From: Actinomycetota bacterium | Lineage (GTDB): Bacteria > Actinomycetota > Acidimicrobiia > Acidimicrobiales > CADCTF01 | Reading direction: 5' to 3' | Assembly (NCBI GenBank): GCA_019348305.1 | Contig: JAHWJQ010000004.1 | Location: forward strand, 1 to 31,739 | Length of the DNA: 31,739 bases | Shown here: piece after piece, positions 1 through 6,375 of the stretch | How positions within the stretch are numbered: position 1 is the first letter of the stretch | Layout: the number at the start of each line of letters is the position of its first letter | Notes under the pieces: generated by a model | Database searches by the model: none | Seen by the model: the letters and a program-made list of their open reading frames with translations, nothing else | Told to the model about the DNA's origin: nothing | Position numbers and translations under genes: made by a program

Positions 1-864
1 GATCTCCAGCACCCAGACGGTCGCAGGCGGCGGCTCCTCCAGTCCCTTGAGGAACGCATTCGCCGCGTTCTCGTTCATCCGGTCCGCGTCGGCGATGCGC
101 AGCACCTTCGACCGGCCTTCGGTCAACGAGCGGTATGCCGACCGCAGCCACCGCTCCCGCACGTCGGCGACGTTGCGGGCCTCGATGTCGACCGCGATGC
201 CGTCAACGTCGAGGTTGGCGCTGGCCACCAGCCGGTTGAGGTCGTTGGCGGGGTCCTCCAGGGTGGGCAGGTACCACGCCACCACCCGCATGCCCCGCTG
301 GTGGGCCCGGTCGATGATCGGCAGCAGCAGCTCGGGTTCTGAGATGGTGTCGGGGGTGTCGTGCTTGGCCGTCTGCAGGAAGAGGGTCTGCACGCCCTGG
401 TCGGCCATCTGGTCGACCTGGTCAGGCCCCACCGTGGGAGTCGTGCCCTTGTAGTGGCTCCAGTCGTAGACATCGACCCAGGTGCCGAGACCGGAATAGC
501 TCTCGATCGATCCCACGACGGGACGGGCGGCGCTCGCCACCGGCGGGGACCGGCGCACCGCGGTGGTCGAGGGGGTGGTGGCCGGCGCCACGTCCTTGAC
601 CGCCACCGTCGACGCCGGAGCCGTCGTCGCGGCCTTTGCCTTGGCCTTCGGCGTGGCCGTTGACGTGCTCGGTGGAGGCGGTGCCGTGGTCACCGTGGTC
701 GGCGGCTCGGTCGTCGGCGGCGCGGTGGTGGGCGCTTCGGTGGTCGGGGCCGCCACCTCGCGCACGACAGGCTGAGGCGCCACCGTCGGATTGTCCTCGG
801 CACATCCACCGGCAGTGACCAGGGCGACGCAGAGGAGCCACCAGGCCCGCCGAGTGGTGTGCAC
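1..864 (-). CDS. Lipoprotein with TIM-barrel-like domain running in frame into HolB-like sequence (3' partial, chimeric)
   Basis: The reading frame is open from a GTG at 864 to the window edge (288 codons, no stop). Residues 1-21 form a lipoprotein signal ending in TAGGC, with Cys21 as the likely lipidated residue. A Thr/Pro/Ala-rich linker follows to about residue 110. Residues ~113-235 look like a secreted TIM-barrel hydrolase-like domain, with motifs WVDVYDW, RGMRVVAWYLP and DGIAVDIEA. From about residue 236 the character changes: GRSKVLRIADADRMN and AANAFLKGLEEPPP are the hallmark of DNA polymerase III delta' (HolB), a cytoplasmic clamp-loader subunit that makes no sense in a lipoprotein. 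The switch lies near 150-165. It is either an assembly chimera or a real deletion fusion. The start is supported by a -10 box 7 nt upstream. The two domain assignments come from motif memory. Confidence 0.7.
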   Translation of the reverse strand, partial: MHTTRRAWWLLCVALVTAGGCAEDNPTVAPQPVVREVAAPTTEAPTTAPPTTEPPTTVTTAPPPPSTSTATPKAKAKAATTAPASTVAVKDVAPATTPSTTAVRRSPPVASAARPVVGSIESYSGLGTWVDVYDWSHYKGTTPTVGPDQVDQMADQGVQTLFLQTAKHDTPDTISEPELLLPIIDRAHQRGMRVVAWYLPTLEDPANDLNRLVASANLDVDGIAVDIEARNVADVRERWLRSAYRSLTEGRSKVLRIADADRMNENAANAFLKGLEEPPPATVWVLEI

Positions 865-871
865 GGCGCAC

Positions 872-877
872 AGCGTA
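872..877 (-). promoter_or_regulatory. -10 box (TACGCT) of lipoprotein gene, leaderless
   Basis: TACGCT on the minus strand ends 7 nt before the GTG at 864, the distance expected if transcription starts at the start codon. I see no Shine-Dalgarno sequence and no clear -35. Confidence 0.5.
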
Positions 878-917
878 GAGGACGGCGGGTGGAACCCCGC
901 GACAATCGGTGGTCGCT

Positions 918-1109
918 CTAGGGCGGCCCCGGGATCTCCTGGCCGTCGTCGTCCTCTTCGTCATCCTCAGTGGCCAGGCACCACGTGGCGTGTGGGTCGG
1001 CCGGCTCTGCCCCGCACTCGGCGCAGGGCTCCTCGGACAGTTCGTTCGTCAGCAGCTGTCGCTTCTGGGCACGCGCCTCTTCAAAGCGACGATGCCGTCC
1101 CTTTTTCAC
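918..1109 (-). CDS. Small hypothetical protein with CxxC motif
   Basis: A 63-residue protein starting at GTG 1109 with a good Shine-Dalgarno (GGGGAG about 8 nt upstream). The N-terminus is strongly basic (KKGRHRRFEEARAQKR). The middle carries a CAEC pair and a third Cys in ATWCLA, and the tail is acidic (EDDEEDDD). The basic-to-acidic layout and CxxC suggest a small metal- or nucleic-acid-binding protein, but I recognise no named family. It is divergent from the 77-residue gene at 1217, with 107 nt between them. The SD, the -10 box upstream and the non-random composition support a real gene. Confidence 0.6.
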   Translation of the reverse strand: MKKGRHRRFEEARAQKRQLLTNELSEEPCAECGAEPADPHATWCLATEDDEEDDDGQEIPGPP

Positions 1110-1149
1110 AGGCTCGCTCCCCGACTCGACAAGGATGTGAACGCAGCTG

Positions 1150-1155
1150 ATTCTA
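1150..1155 (-). promoter_or_regulatory. -10 box (TAGAAT) of the 63-residue gene
   Basis: TAGAAT on the minus strand, about 40 nt upstream of the GTG at 1109. Transcription from near 1143 would give a short leader containing the GGGGAG ribosome-binding site. No good -35 is visible. Confidence 0.4.
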
Positions 1156-1203
1156 GTGCTTTCGCCCGGCCGGCACGGTCGTGCCCTGCGCGCACTGCGG
1201 CGG

Positions 1204-1209
1204 TAGGGT
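1204..1209 (+). promoter_or_regulatory. -10 box (TAGGGT) of the 77-residue gene, leaderless
   Basis: TAGGGT ends 7 nt before ATG 1217. This decides the start: a GTG at 1181 would extend the frame by 12 residues but would place the promoter inside the gene. Confidence 0.5.
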
Positions 1210-1216
1210 CGGAGGG

Positions 1217-1450
1217 ATGCCCGCCGGGGACACCTTCGACATCGACGCCATGATCGAGCGCTTCCGCGCTCGCGCCCGGGCCGTGCGCAGCCGCGGGCTG
1301 CCGCCGGTGGAAGGCGCCGAGCGCAAGCGCTTCATCGAGCAGATGCAACAGGACTACATGGACTTCGCCATGCTGGGAGATGCGACCGGGCGGCTGGACG
1401 ACGGCATCTTGACCCTCACCATCGACCTGCGGCCCCCGCCGCAGGAATGA
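1217..1450 (+). CDS. Small conserved-looking hypothetical protein
   Basis: A 77-residue protein. The sequence is mostly helical and charged (IDAMIERFRARARAVRSR, then KRFIEQMQQDYMDFAMLG), followed by a short beta-like tail with LTLTIDLRPP. There is no signal peptide, membrane segment or metal motif, so it is probably cytoplasmic. I do not recognise a named family. ATG 1217 is chosen because a TAGGGT -10 box lies 7 nt upstream. The gene converges on RNase D, with only 21 nt between the two stops. Confidence 0.6.
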   Translation: MPAGDTFDIDAMIERFRARARAVRSRGLPPVEGAERKRFIEQMQQDYMDFAMLGDATGRLDDGILTLTIDLRPPPQE

Positions 1451-1471
1451 CGGTCGCGGCCGACGGCTGGC

Positions 1472-2737
1472 TCAGTCCTCGACCGCCTCGGGGGGTGGCG
1501 CCGGCGGAGCCTGCGGTGGCACCACCTCGGCCGGCACCGGCACCTCCACGCTGAGCTCGAGGCCCGATCTCGCCTCCAACACGAGATCACCCCGACCGGG
1601 CCGGAACGCGAGCGCCGCCCGCCCGTCCACCAGCTGGCGAATCCGGTCGCCCACCAGCGTCGCCCTCCATCCCATCGCCAAGCGCGCCCCGGGGTCCCTG
1701 CGCAGCAGTGCGACGAGATCGGCACGAGTGGCCAGCAGAGCGGTGTCGATGCGGAGCTCCTGGGCCAGCTGGGCCACCCAGGCCGACACCAGGGTGACCG
1801 CCGGTCGCAGGTTGCGGTCGAGCTCGTCGGCCACCGGGAGCCGCAGCGAGCTGCGAGCGAGCCCCCGGCCCCGCGCCACCGCGGCCAGGAGCTCTTCAGC
1901 TGCGTCAGGCCGGAGGTAGCGACCGTCGAGGCCCCTGATGTCTCTCAATCCGGCCAGACTGTCGGGCATCCGGTGGGCAATGCCGAGGAGCGCCAGGTCG
2001 GGTAAAACGAGCCTCGGTGGCTTGTCGAGGGCGGCGGCGCGTCGCTCCCGCCACGCCGCCACCTCCTGGGCCACCCCCCGCGCGGGGCCCCGCAGCGAGC
2101 GGCTGTCCTTGATCCGCCACCACGCCCTGTCGGGGTCCTGAGGAAGGTGCCCCCGCTGGCGCAGCACCTCGCACTCCTGGGCTGCCCAGTCGAGGCGGCC
2201 ACACTCCTCCAGCCGCCGGGTCAGCTCGGCGTGGAGGTCGAGCAGGTGGGCGACGTCAGCCGCTGCGTAGCGGCGCTGGCCAGCGGTGAGCGGCCGCTGC
2301 ATCCAGTCCGTGAGGCGATCCCCCTTGGTCAGGTGCAGCCCCAGGAGGCGCTCGGTCAGGCTGGCCAGCGAGGGGGAGGAGAACCCGAGGAAGCCGGCCG
2401 CCACCTGGGTGTCGAACAGCCGGGCCGGCACCGTTCCGCACGCCCGCTCCAACACCTCGAGATCCTGGTCGGCGGCATGCAGGACCGCCACGCCGGGGCC
2501 TTCCAGCACCGTTCGCAGCGGGCGCAGGTCGACCGCCACCGGGTCGACCAGTGCCACGCCGCTGCGCCAGCACAGCTGCACGAGCGCCAGCTGGGGCCAG
2601 TACGTGCGCTCGCGGTGGAACTCGGTGTCGACGGCATACGCGGGCTCCGGTTCCAGGGCCGCCACCACCCGCTCGAGGCCTTCGGTCGTTGCCACCCACG
2701 TCGGCTCTGTCGCCTTCGGGTCGACCGTGGCCGTCAC
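1472..2737 (-). CDS. rnd: Ribonuclease D (DEDDy 3'-5' exoribonuclease with HRDC domain)
   Basis: A 421-residue protein of the RNase D family, which trims 3' ends of tRNA precursors and other stable RNAs with two metal ions. The DEDDy exonuclease domain occupies about residues 15-200: AVDTEFHRE (Exo I, Asp37 and Glu39), LHAADQDLEVL (Exo II) and YAAADVAHLLDL (Exo III, with the Tyr and Asp). An HRDC RNA-binding domain follows around LPDLALLGIAHRMPDSLAGL. The C-terminal tail is Pro/Glu-rich. The GTG start lies 2 nt after the TGA of the upstream thioesterase gene; a TTG six nt earlier is also in frame. The spacing implies co-transcription and translational coupling with the thioesterase gene. Length is slightly above a typical RNase D. 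Confidence 0.9.
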   Translation of the reverse strand: MTATVDPKATEPTWVATTEGLERVVAALEPEPAYAVDTEFHRERTYWPQLALVQLCWRSGVALVDPVAVDLRPLRTVLEGPGVAVLHAADQDLEVLERACGTVPARLFDTQVAAGFLGFSSPSLASLTERLLGLHLTKGDRLTDWMQRPLTAGQRRYAAADVAHLLDLHAELTRRLEECGRLDWAAQECEVLRQRGHLPQDPDRAWWRIKDSRSLRGPARGVAQEVAAWRERRAAALDKPPRLVLPDLALLGIAHRMPDSLAGLRDIRGLDGRYLRPDAAEELLAAVARGRGLARSSLRLPVADELDRNLRPAVTLVSAWVAQLAQELRIDTALLATRADLVALLRRDPGARLAMGWRATLVGDRIRQLVDGRAALAFRPGRGDLVLEARSGLELSVEVPVPAEVVPPQAPPAPPPEAVED

Positions 2738-2739
2738 CG

Positions 2740-3231
2740 TCAACCTCGCAGGTAGCCGGCGTCGTCCCCGCTCAACTCGCTGCCGATCGCCGACTTCGCA
2801 TGCTCCTGGCTCATCGGCCGGAACAGAGCGCCGGCCTCGGCGCACACCTTGCCCCGCTCGTCGGTGACGGTGGCCTCGGCTTCGACCTTGCTGTCGCTGT
2901 GGCTCACCACCCAAGCCTCCACCCGGTAGCTCCGCCCCACCTTGACCCCCCGGCGGAACCTCGTGGTGTTCTGTTCGGTGAGGGCGAAGGCGTTGGCCAC
3001 GGCGATGGCCGCCCACGCCATGGCCTCGTCCAGCACCGCCATGGTGATGCCGCCGTGCACATAGGCGGGCGTGCCGGAGAAGGTGGCGTCGAGGGTGTAG
3101 TCGGCGAAGACCCTGCCGGCCTCGTCGTCATAGAAGAACGGGATCCGCAGGCCGCCCTCGTTCGATCGCTCGCAGACGAAGCAGTTGGATTCGAAGCCCC
3201 AACTGGCGTTGTCGAGTCTGTGGACTGCCAC
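2740..3231 (-). CDS. PaaI-family hotdog-fold acyl-CoA thioesterase
   Basis: A 163-residue hotdog-fold protein of the PaaI type, a group that hydrolyses acyl-CoA thioesters in the cytoplasm. The diagnostic segment is YVHGGITMAVLDEAMAW, where HGG and the following acidic residue form the active-site helix region. The C-terminal strands (YRVEAWVVSHSDSKVEAEAT) fit the fold. An N-terminal CFVC pair precedes the hotdog core, as in several actinobacterial members. The GTG start at 3231 has a -10 box (TAGCGT) 7 nt upstream, so the thioesterase-RNase D mRNA is probably leaderless. The substrate cannot be read from sequence. Confidence 0.85.
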   Translation of the reverse strand: MAVHRLDNASWGFESNCFVCERSNEGGLRIPFFYDDEAGRVFADYTLDATFSGTPAYVHGGITMAVLDEAMAWAAIAVANAFALTEQNTTRFRRGVKVGRSYRVEAWVVSHSDSKVEAEATVTDERGKVCAEAGALFRPMSQEHAKSAIGSELSGDDAGYLRG

Positions 3232-3238
3232 GGCGACG

Positions 3239-3244
3239 ACGCTA
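3239..3244 (-). promoter_or_regulatory. -10 box (TAGCGT) of thioesterase-rnd unit, leaderless
   Basis: TAGCGT on the minus strand with a 7-nt spacer to the GTG at 3231. There is no Shine-Dalgarno sequence. The box sits between the start of this unit and the stop of the metalloprotease gene at 3254. Confidence 0.5.
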
Positions 3245-3253
3245 CTGGACGGC

Positions 3254-4183
3254 TCACGCGCCGTTGCGGAGCGCCGCGAGGTCGGCCAGGTCCTGGCTGT
3301 CGAAGTCCCGGGGCGGACCGCCGGCCAGGACCTGCGTCACGAGGCTCGACTCGACCGCCCAATACATGACCGAGTCGCGGTTGCGCGAGTGACCGGGGTG
3401 CTCGGGATCAGCCCGGCCGGTGTCGAGGACCAGATCGACCAGGCCGAGAAGGTGACCCAGTTCGTGGATCAACACCGCGTCCTCGATGGCCCCGCCGGAG
3501 ACGAGCGGCGTGCCGGCGGCGGCCACGGAGTCGCTGAAGATGGCGACCACGTCGCCCCGGACCGCCACCCCCAGCACCTCGTCGTTGCCCCGCAGGTTCC
3601 CCCGCAGGAACAGCACGTGCAGCACCGCCCGCCCCCCGCCCTGGCCCGCCTTGGTCAGGCGGTCCGCGGTGTCACGGATCGACTCAGCGGTCCACTCCTG
3701 AGCCCCGCCGGGCACCGGGATGGGCGGCGGGTCGGCGACGGGCTTGGCGGTGACCGATCGCAGCACCGACTTGGCGTGGTCGACCGTCGCCCGACGGGGC
3801 GCGGCCCCCGACTGCTCGAGGCGCTCGAAGACCACGGTGGTGGCTGGCTGGGGCCGCAGCAGCGTGCGGGCGAACGCCCCCGGCCCCCCGGTCGAGCCGT
3901 CGTCGCCTCGCTCGGCCTCGGCGCGCGGCGGTTCTGCTGGGGCGTTCGTGGGCGGGGGCGACCGCCGCCGCGTGGCGGAGGTGGACGGGCTCCCGGCACC
4001 GCCGCTCCCGTCGCGGCCGCCGGCATCGGTCGGGGGGGTCGTGGCGCTGCCACCATCGCCGCCGGGATCTCCCAGCTCGACGGATACCTCACGGCTGGTC
4101 GTGCAGCCGGCGACAAGGACCAAGACGACCAGGACAGCGACGAGCCGGGGCACGTGCGCATGGTGGCTCAGCGGGCTGTGCAA
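3254..4183 (-). CDS. Lipoprotein zinc metalloprotease, snapalysin/metzincin-like motif
   Basis: A 309-residue secreted lipoprotein. The signal is LVAVLVVLVLVAGC, followed by a ~100-residue low-complexity linker rich in Gly, Ser, Thr and Pro, then a compact domain. The zinc motif HELGHLLGLVD matches HExxHxxGxxD, the snapalysin-type variant with Asp as third ligand, and DSVMYW downstream fits a Met-turn. It is predicted to be an exposed peptidase tethered to the membrane; the substrate is unknown. The start is uncertain: TTG 4183 lies 6 nt after the upstream stop, but GTG 4153 would give a neater, shorter signal peptide (MPRL then the hydrophobic core). The short gap suggests an operon with the flavin reductase gene. 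Confidence 0.8.
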   Translation of the reverse strand: MHSPLSHHAHVPRLVAVLVVLVLVAGCTTSREVSVELGDPGGDGGSATTPPTDAGGRDGSGGAGSPSTSATRRRSPPPTNAPAEPPRAEAERGDDGSTGGPGAFARTLLRPQPATTVVFERLEQSGAAPRRATVDHAKSVLRSVTAKPVADPPPIPVPGGAQEWTAESIRDTADRLTKAGQGGGRAVLHVLFLRGNLRGNDEVLGVAVRGDVVAIFSDSVAAAGTPLVSGGAIEDAVLIHELGHLLGLVDLVLDTGRADPEHPGHSRNRDSVMYWAVESSLVTQVLAGGPPRDFDSQDLADLAALRNGA

Positions 4184-4189
4184 TTGGTG

Positions 4190-4738
4190 TCAGCCGCCGT
4201 AGTTCATTCGGGTGTCCTCCATGCGCAGCACTTCGGTCTCCTCGGGCTTTTGGAAGCCGGCGTCCACGACCTCGCCCAGGAACAGCGTGCTCCCCCCGAC
4301 GTCCACCGCTTGGGACACCCGGCAGTCGACATAGGCCACCGCCTGATCCAGCAAGGGGGCACCGGTCACCGGTGCATCGTGGAAGGCGAACCCGTTGAGC
4401 GTGCCCGCCTCGAGGTCCTCCTCCACCGGCTTGGTGAACTTGCGGATGATGGCTCGGTCCTCGCGGTCGATCACGTTGACGGTGAATATGCCGCCCGCAG
4501 TGATCAGCTCGTGGGTCAGCGCGTCCTTCTCGACGGAGACGGCCACCAGCTTGGGCTCGAAGCTGACCTGGGTCACCCAGTTCGCCGTCATCAGGTTCCG
4601 GCGCTGGCCGGCGCGGCTGCCGATCACATACAGCCCGCTCGGGAACTTCCAGAGCACGCGGCGCCGGAGCTTGTCGTAGTCGGCCGGGTCCACTCCCGAG
4701 GGGAACGGTCCGGTGGGTTCGCCTCCGTGGACGGGCAT
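4190..4738 (-). CDS. Flavin reductase-like, FMN-binding split-barrel protein
   Basis: A 182-residue protein of the flavin reductase-like (DIM6/NTAB-type) family. Members bind FMN and either supply reduced flavin to monooxygenases or act as stand-alone oxidoreductases. Typical features are FPSGLYVIGS, the NLMTANWVTQVSFEPKLVAV segment that cradles the flavin, FTVNVI, and the late GEVVDAGF strand. There is no signal peptide, so it is cytoplasmic. A CAGACT hexamer ending 7 nt before ATG 4738 could be a leaderless promoter. The gene is followed after 6 nt by the metalloprotease lipoprotein; the pairing has no obvious functional meaning. No partner monooxygenase is nearby. Confidence 0.85.
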   Translation of the reverse strand: MPVHGGEPTGPFPSGVDPADYDKLRRRVLWKFPSGLYVIGSRAGQRRNLMTANWVTQVSFEPKLVAVSVEKDALTHELITAGGIFTVNVIDREDRAIIRKFTKPVEEDLEAGTLNGFAFHDAPVTGAPLLDQAVAYVDCRVSQAVDVGGSTLFLGEVVDAGFQKPEETEVLRMEDTRMNYGG

Positions 4739-4772
4739 GGGAACCAGTCTGTCCGAAGGGCTGGGGCAGGGC

Positions 4773-6173
4773 TCAGATCACGCGGGCGGCCGGGCCGTCG
4801 GCCGGCCGGCGCCGCTCGGGGACCGAGAGGTCGCCGTAGGGCAGCACCGTCTGGTCGCCCAGCACCAGCCAGTAGCCCCGCCCCGACTGCGCCGCCACCA
4901 ACGCCCTCACCGTCTCCGGCAGGACCTGGTCGGCGGCTGACCCCGTGAAGGGGGCGTCGCCGAAGGCGAAGGTCCCGCCGTCGCTAGACACCAGCCAGTA
5001 GCCGTCGCCGGTGGGGGTCGTGGCCATCCCGACGATCGGCGCCCGCAGGGGTGCAGCCCCGACGAGGCTTCCCAGGAAAGGCGCGTTTCCGAAGGCGTAT
5101 ACGCCGCCGTCGGCGCCCACCAACCAGTAGCCGTTGCCGGCAGGGGTGACGGCACCCCCGACGATCGGCGCCTTCAGCGGTTGGCCCGCCGCGCTGCCGT
5201 GGAAGCGGGCGTCACCGAAGCAGAACACGCCCCCGTCGTCCGTGAAGAGGGTGTAGCCGAGGCCATTGGGGGACATCGAGCCGCCCACCACGGCGCCCGC
5301 GAGGGGCAGGCCCGACCCGCTGCCACGGAACGCGACGGAGCCGAAGGCGAAGACGCCGCCCCGACGGCCGAAGAGCATGTAGCCGTCGCCGGTCTTGGTG
5401 TTGGCGCCCCCCACCACCGGTTCGTTCAGCCCGAGCTCGGCGCCACTGCCAGCGAACTGCGCCCCGCCGAAGCTGAACACGCCACCGTCGGCCGCGATGA
5501 GCTGGTAGCCGCCCGACGGCGCTGCCATCCCGGCCACCGTCGCCGGCTTGGGCGGGGGCGGGGGCGGGGGCGGTGGCGGGGCGGGCACCGCCCGTGGCAG
5601 CGGAGCGGGAGCGACCCGGCTGCGCGACACGCGATGCTGCACGGGCCGCTCACTGGCCGACGGCCGCGGAGCAGGTGATCTCGCGATGGCGGTCGTGGCC
5701 GGCGCGGCTGCGGCGGGGACCCGGGCGAAGACCTGGGTCACCCACACCTGCCCGTCGTCACCGGTGACCGCGCCCACGCCAGCGAGGTTGTAGTTGCCTG
5801 TGATGTTGGCGCGGTGGCCCGCCGAGGTCATGAACTTGGCGTTGACGTCGGCCAGAGACTCCCCGACACCGACGTTCTCCGCCACCGCCTGCCAACCAGG
5901 CAGTACCGCACTCACCGCCGCAGGCAGGTTGGACGAGTGGGAGAGGGTGCGGCGGTTGACCATGGCCTGGGAGTGGTTGCGGGCCACCGAGGCCAGGGCG
6001 GGACTGAAGCTGACGGGAGCCATTCCTGCCGCGCTGCGACGGGCGTTGATGAACGACACGTCGCTGCCTGCCGGACCGGCAGGCACGACGATGCCGACCA
6101 CCAGGGCCATGGCGGCGACCGTGACCCGCAAAAGCGGCCGGCGGCGCGACGAAACAGGACTCTTCTCAGGCAA
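4773..6173 (-). CDS. Secreted CAP/SCP-domain protein with beta-propeller-like GYWLV repeats
   Basis: A 466-residue exported protein. A basic n-region and hydrophobic core (VTVAAMALVVGIVVPAGPAG) form the signal peptide, with no lipobox. Residues ~40-150 are a CAP/SCP domain: the LSHSSN histidine, AENVG, AGHRANI and a VTQVFAR end strand. A Pro/Ala/Arg linker includes ten consecutive prolines. From about residue 220 there are five full units and one degenerate sixth unit of about 43 residues with the pattern GYWLVxxDGGVFAFGDAxFxGS, which probably fold as a beta-propeller or similar wall- or glycan-binding array. The TTG start has GGAG 9 nt upstream; an ATG in that spacer is followed at once by a stop. 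It has its own promoter and an ~88-nt leader. Its activity is unknown. Confidence 0.85.
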   Translation of the reverse strand: MPEKSPVSSRRRPLLRVTVAAMALVVGIVVPAGPAGSDVSFINARRSAAGMAPVSFSPALASVARNHSQAMVNRRTLSHSSNLPAAVSAVLPGWQAVAENVGVGESLADVNAKFMTSAGHRANITGNYNLAGVGAVTGDDGQVWVTQVFARVPAAAAPATTAIARSPAPRPSASERPVQHRVSRSRVAPAPLPRAVPAPPPPPPPPPPKPATVAGMAAPSGGYQLIAADGGVFSFGGAQFAGSGAELGLNEPVVGGANTKTGDGYMLFGRRGGVFAFGSVAFRGSGSGLPLAGAVVGGSMSPNGLGYTLFTDDGGVFCFGDARFHGSAAGQPLKAPIVGGAVTPAGNGYWLVGADGGVYAFGNAPFLGSLVGAAPLRAPIVGMATTPTGDGYWLVSSDGGTFAFGDAPFTGSAADQVLPETVRALVAAQSGRGYWLVLGDQTVLPYGDLSVPERRRPADGPAARVI

Positions 6174-6261
6174 GAGCTACATCTCCGTGGTCCGTATGGG
6201 CTCGTCCCGCCAGTCGAACCAGAGGAATCCACCGCTACAGCCGTTTGACCGCAGCGGGGTT
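6174..6261 (-). promoter_or_regulatory. Structured 5' leader of the CAP-repeat gene
   Basis: The predicted transcript leader is about 88 nt. It contains a stem of CCGCT with AGCGG (6253-6257 pairing with 6232-6236) enclosing a GGTCAAAC loop region, further G/C-rich segments, and then the GGAG ribosome-binding site. Its position upstream of a cell-wall-type gene resembles where c-di-AMP riboswitches sit in actinobacteria, but I cannot match it to the ydaO or GEMM consensus. Confidence 0.3.
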
Positions 6262-6267
6262 TCGGGC

Positions 6268-6297
6268 ACCCTAGACGGCGCTTTTGCCGGTTGTCAC
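6268..6297 (-). promoter_or_regulatory. Promoter of the CAP-repeat gene
   Basis: On the minus strand GTGACA (6292-6297) and TAGGGT (6268-6273) are separated by 18 nt, a good sigma-70-type promoter. Start of transcription would be near 6261. Confidence 0.55.
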
Positions 6298-6352
6298 GTA
6301 TCACGCCCGGGCCTCGCGGAGCGTGGACGACCCCGTGCGCAACGCGCGATTG

Positions 6353-6374
6353 ACCCCGGAAATCCCGGCGGGGT
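6353..6374 (-). terminator. Hairpin after putA
   Basis: A perfect 6-bp stem (ACCCCG with CGGGGT on the minus strand) with a 10-nt loop, one base beyond the putA stop codon. There is no U-tract. It would separate putA from the CAP gene downstream. Confidence 0.35.
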
Positions 6375-6375
6375 G

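Noticed and set aside
3185..4948. A 587-codon plus-strand open frame opposite the metalloprotease and flavin reductase genes
   Set aside because: Shadow frame with no recognisable domain; the minus-strand genes have motifs and signal peptides.
6174..6261. c-di-AMP or c-di-GMP riboswitch
   Set aside because: Location fits but I could not find the conserved core of ydaO or GEMM motifs; kept only as an unassigned leader.
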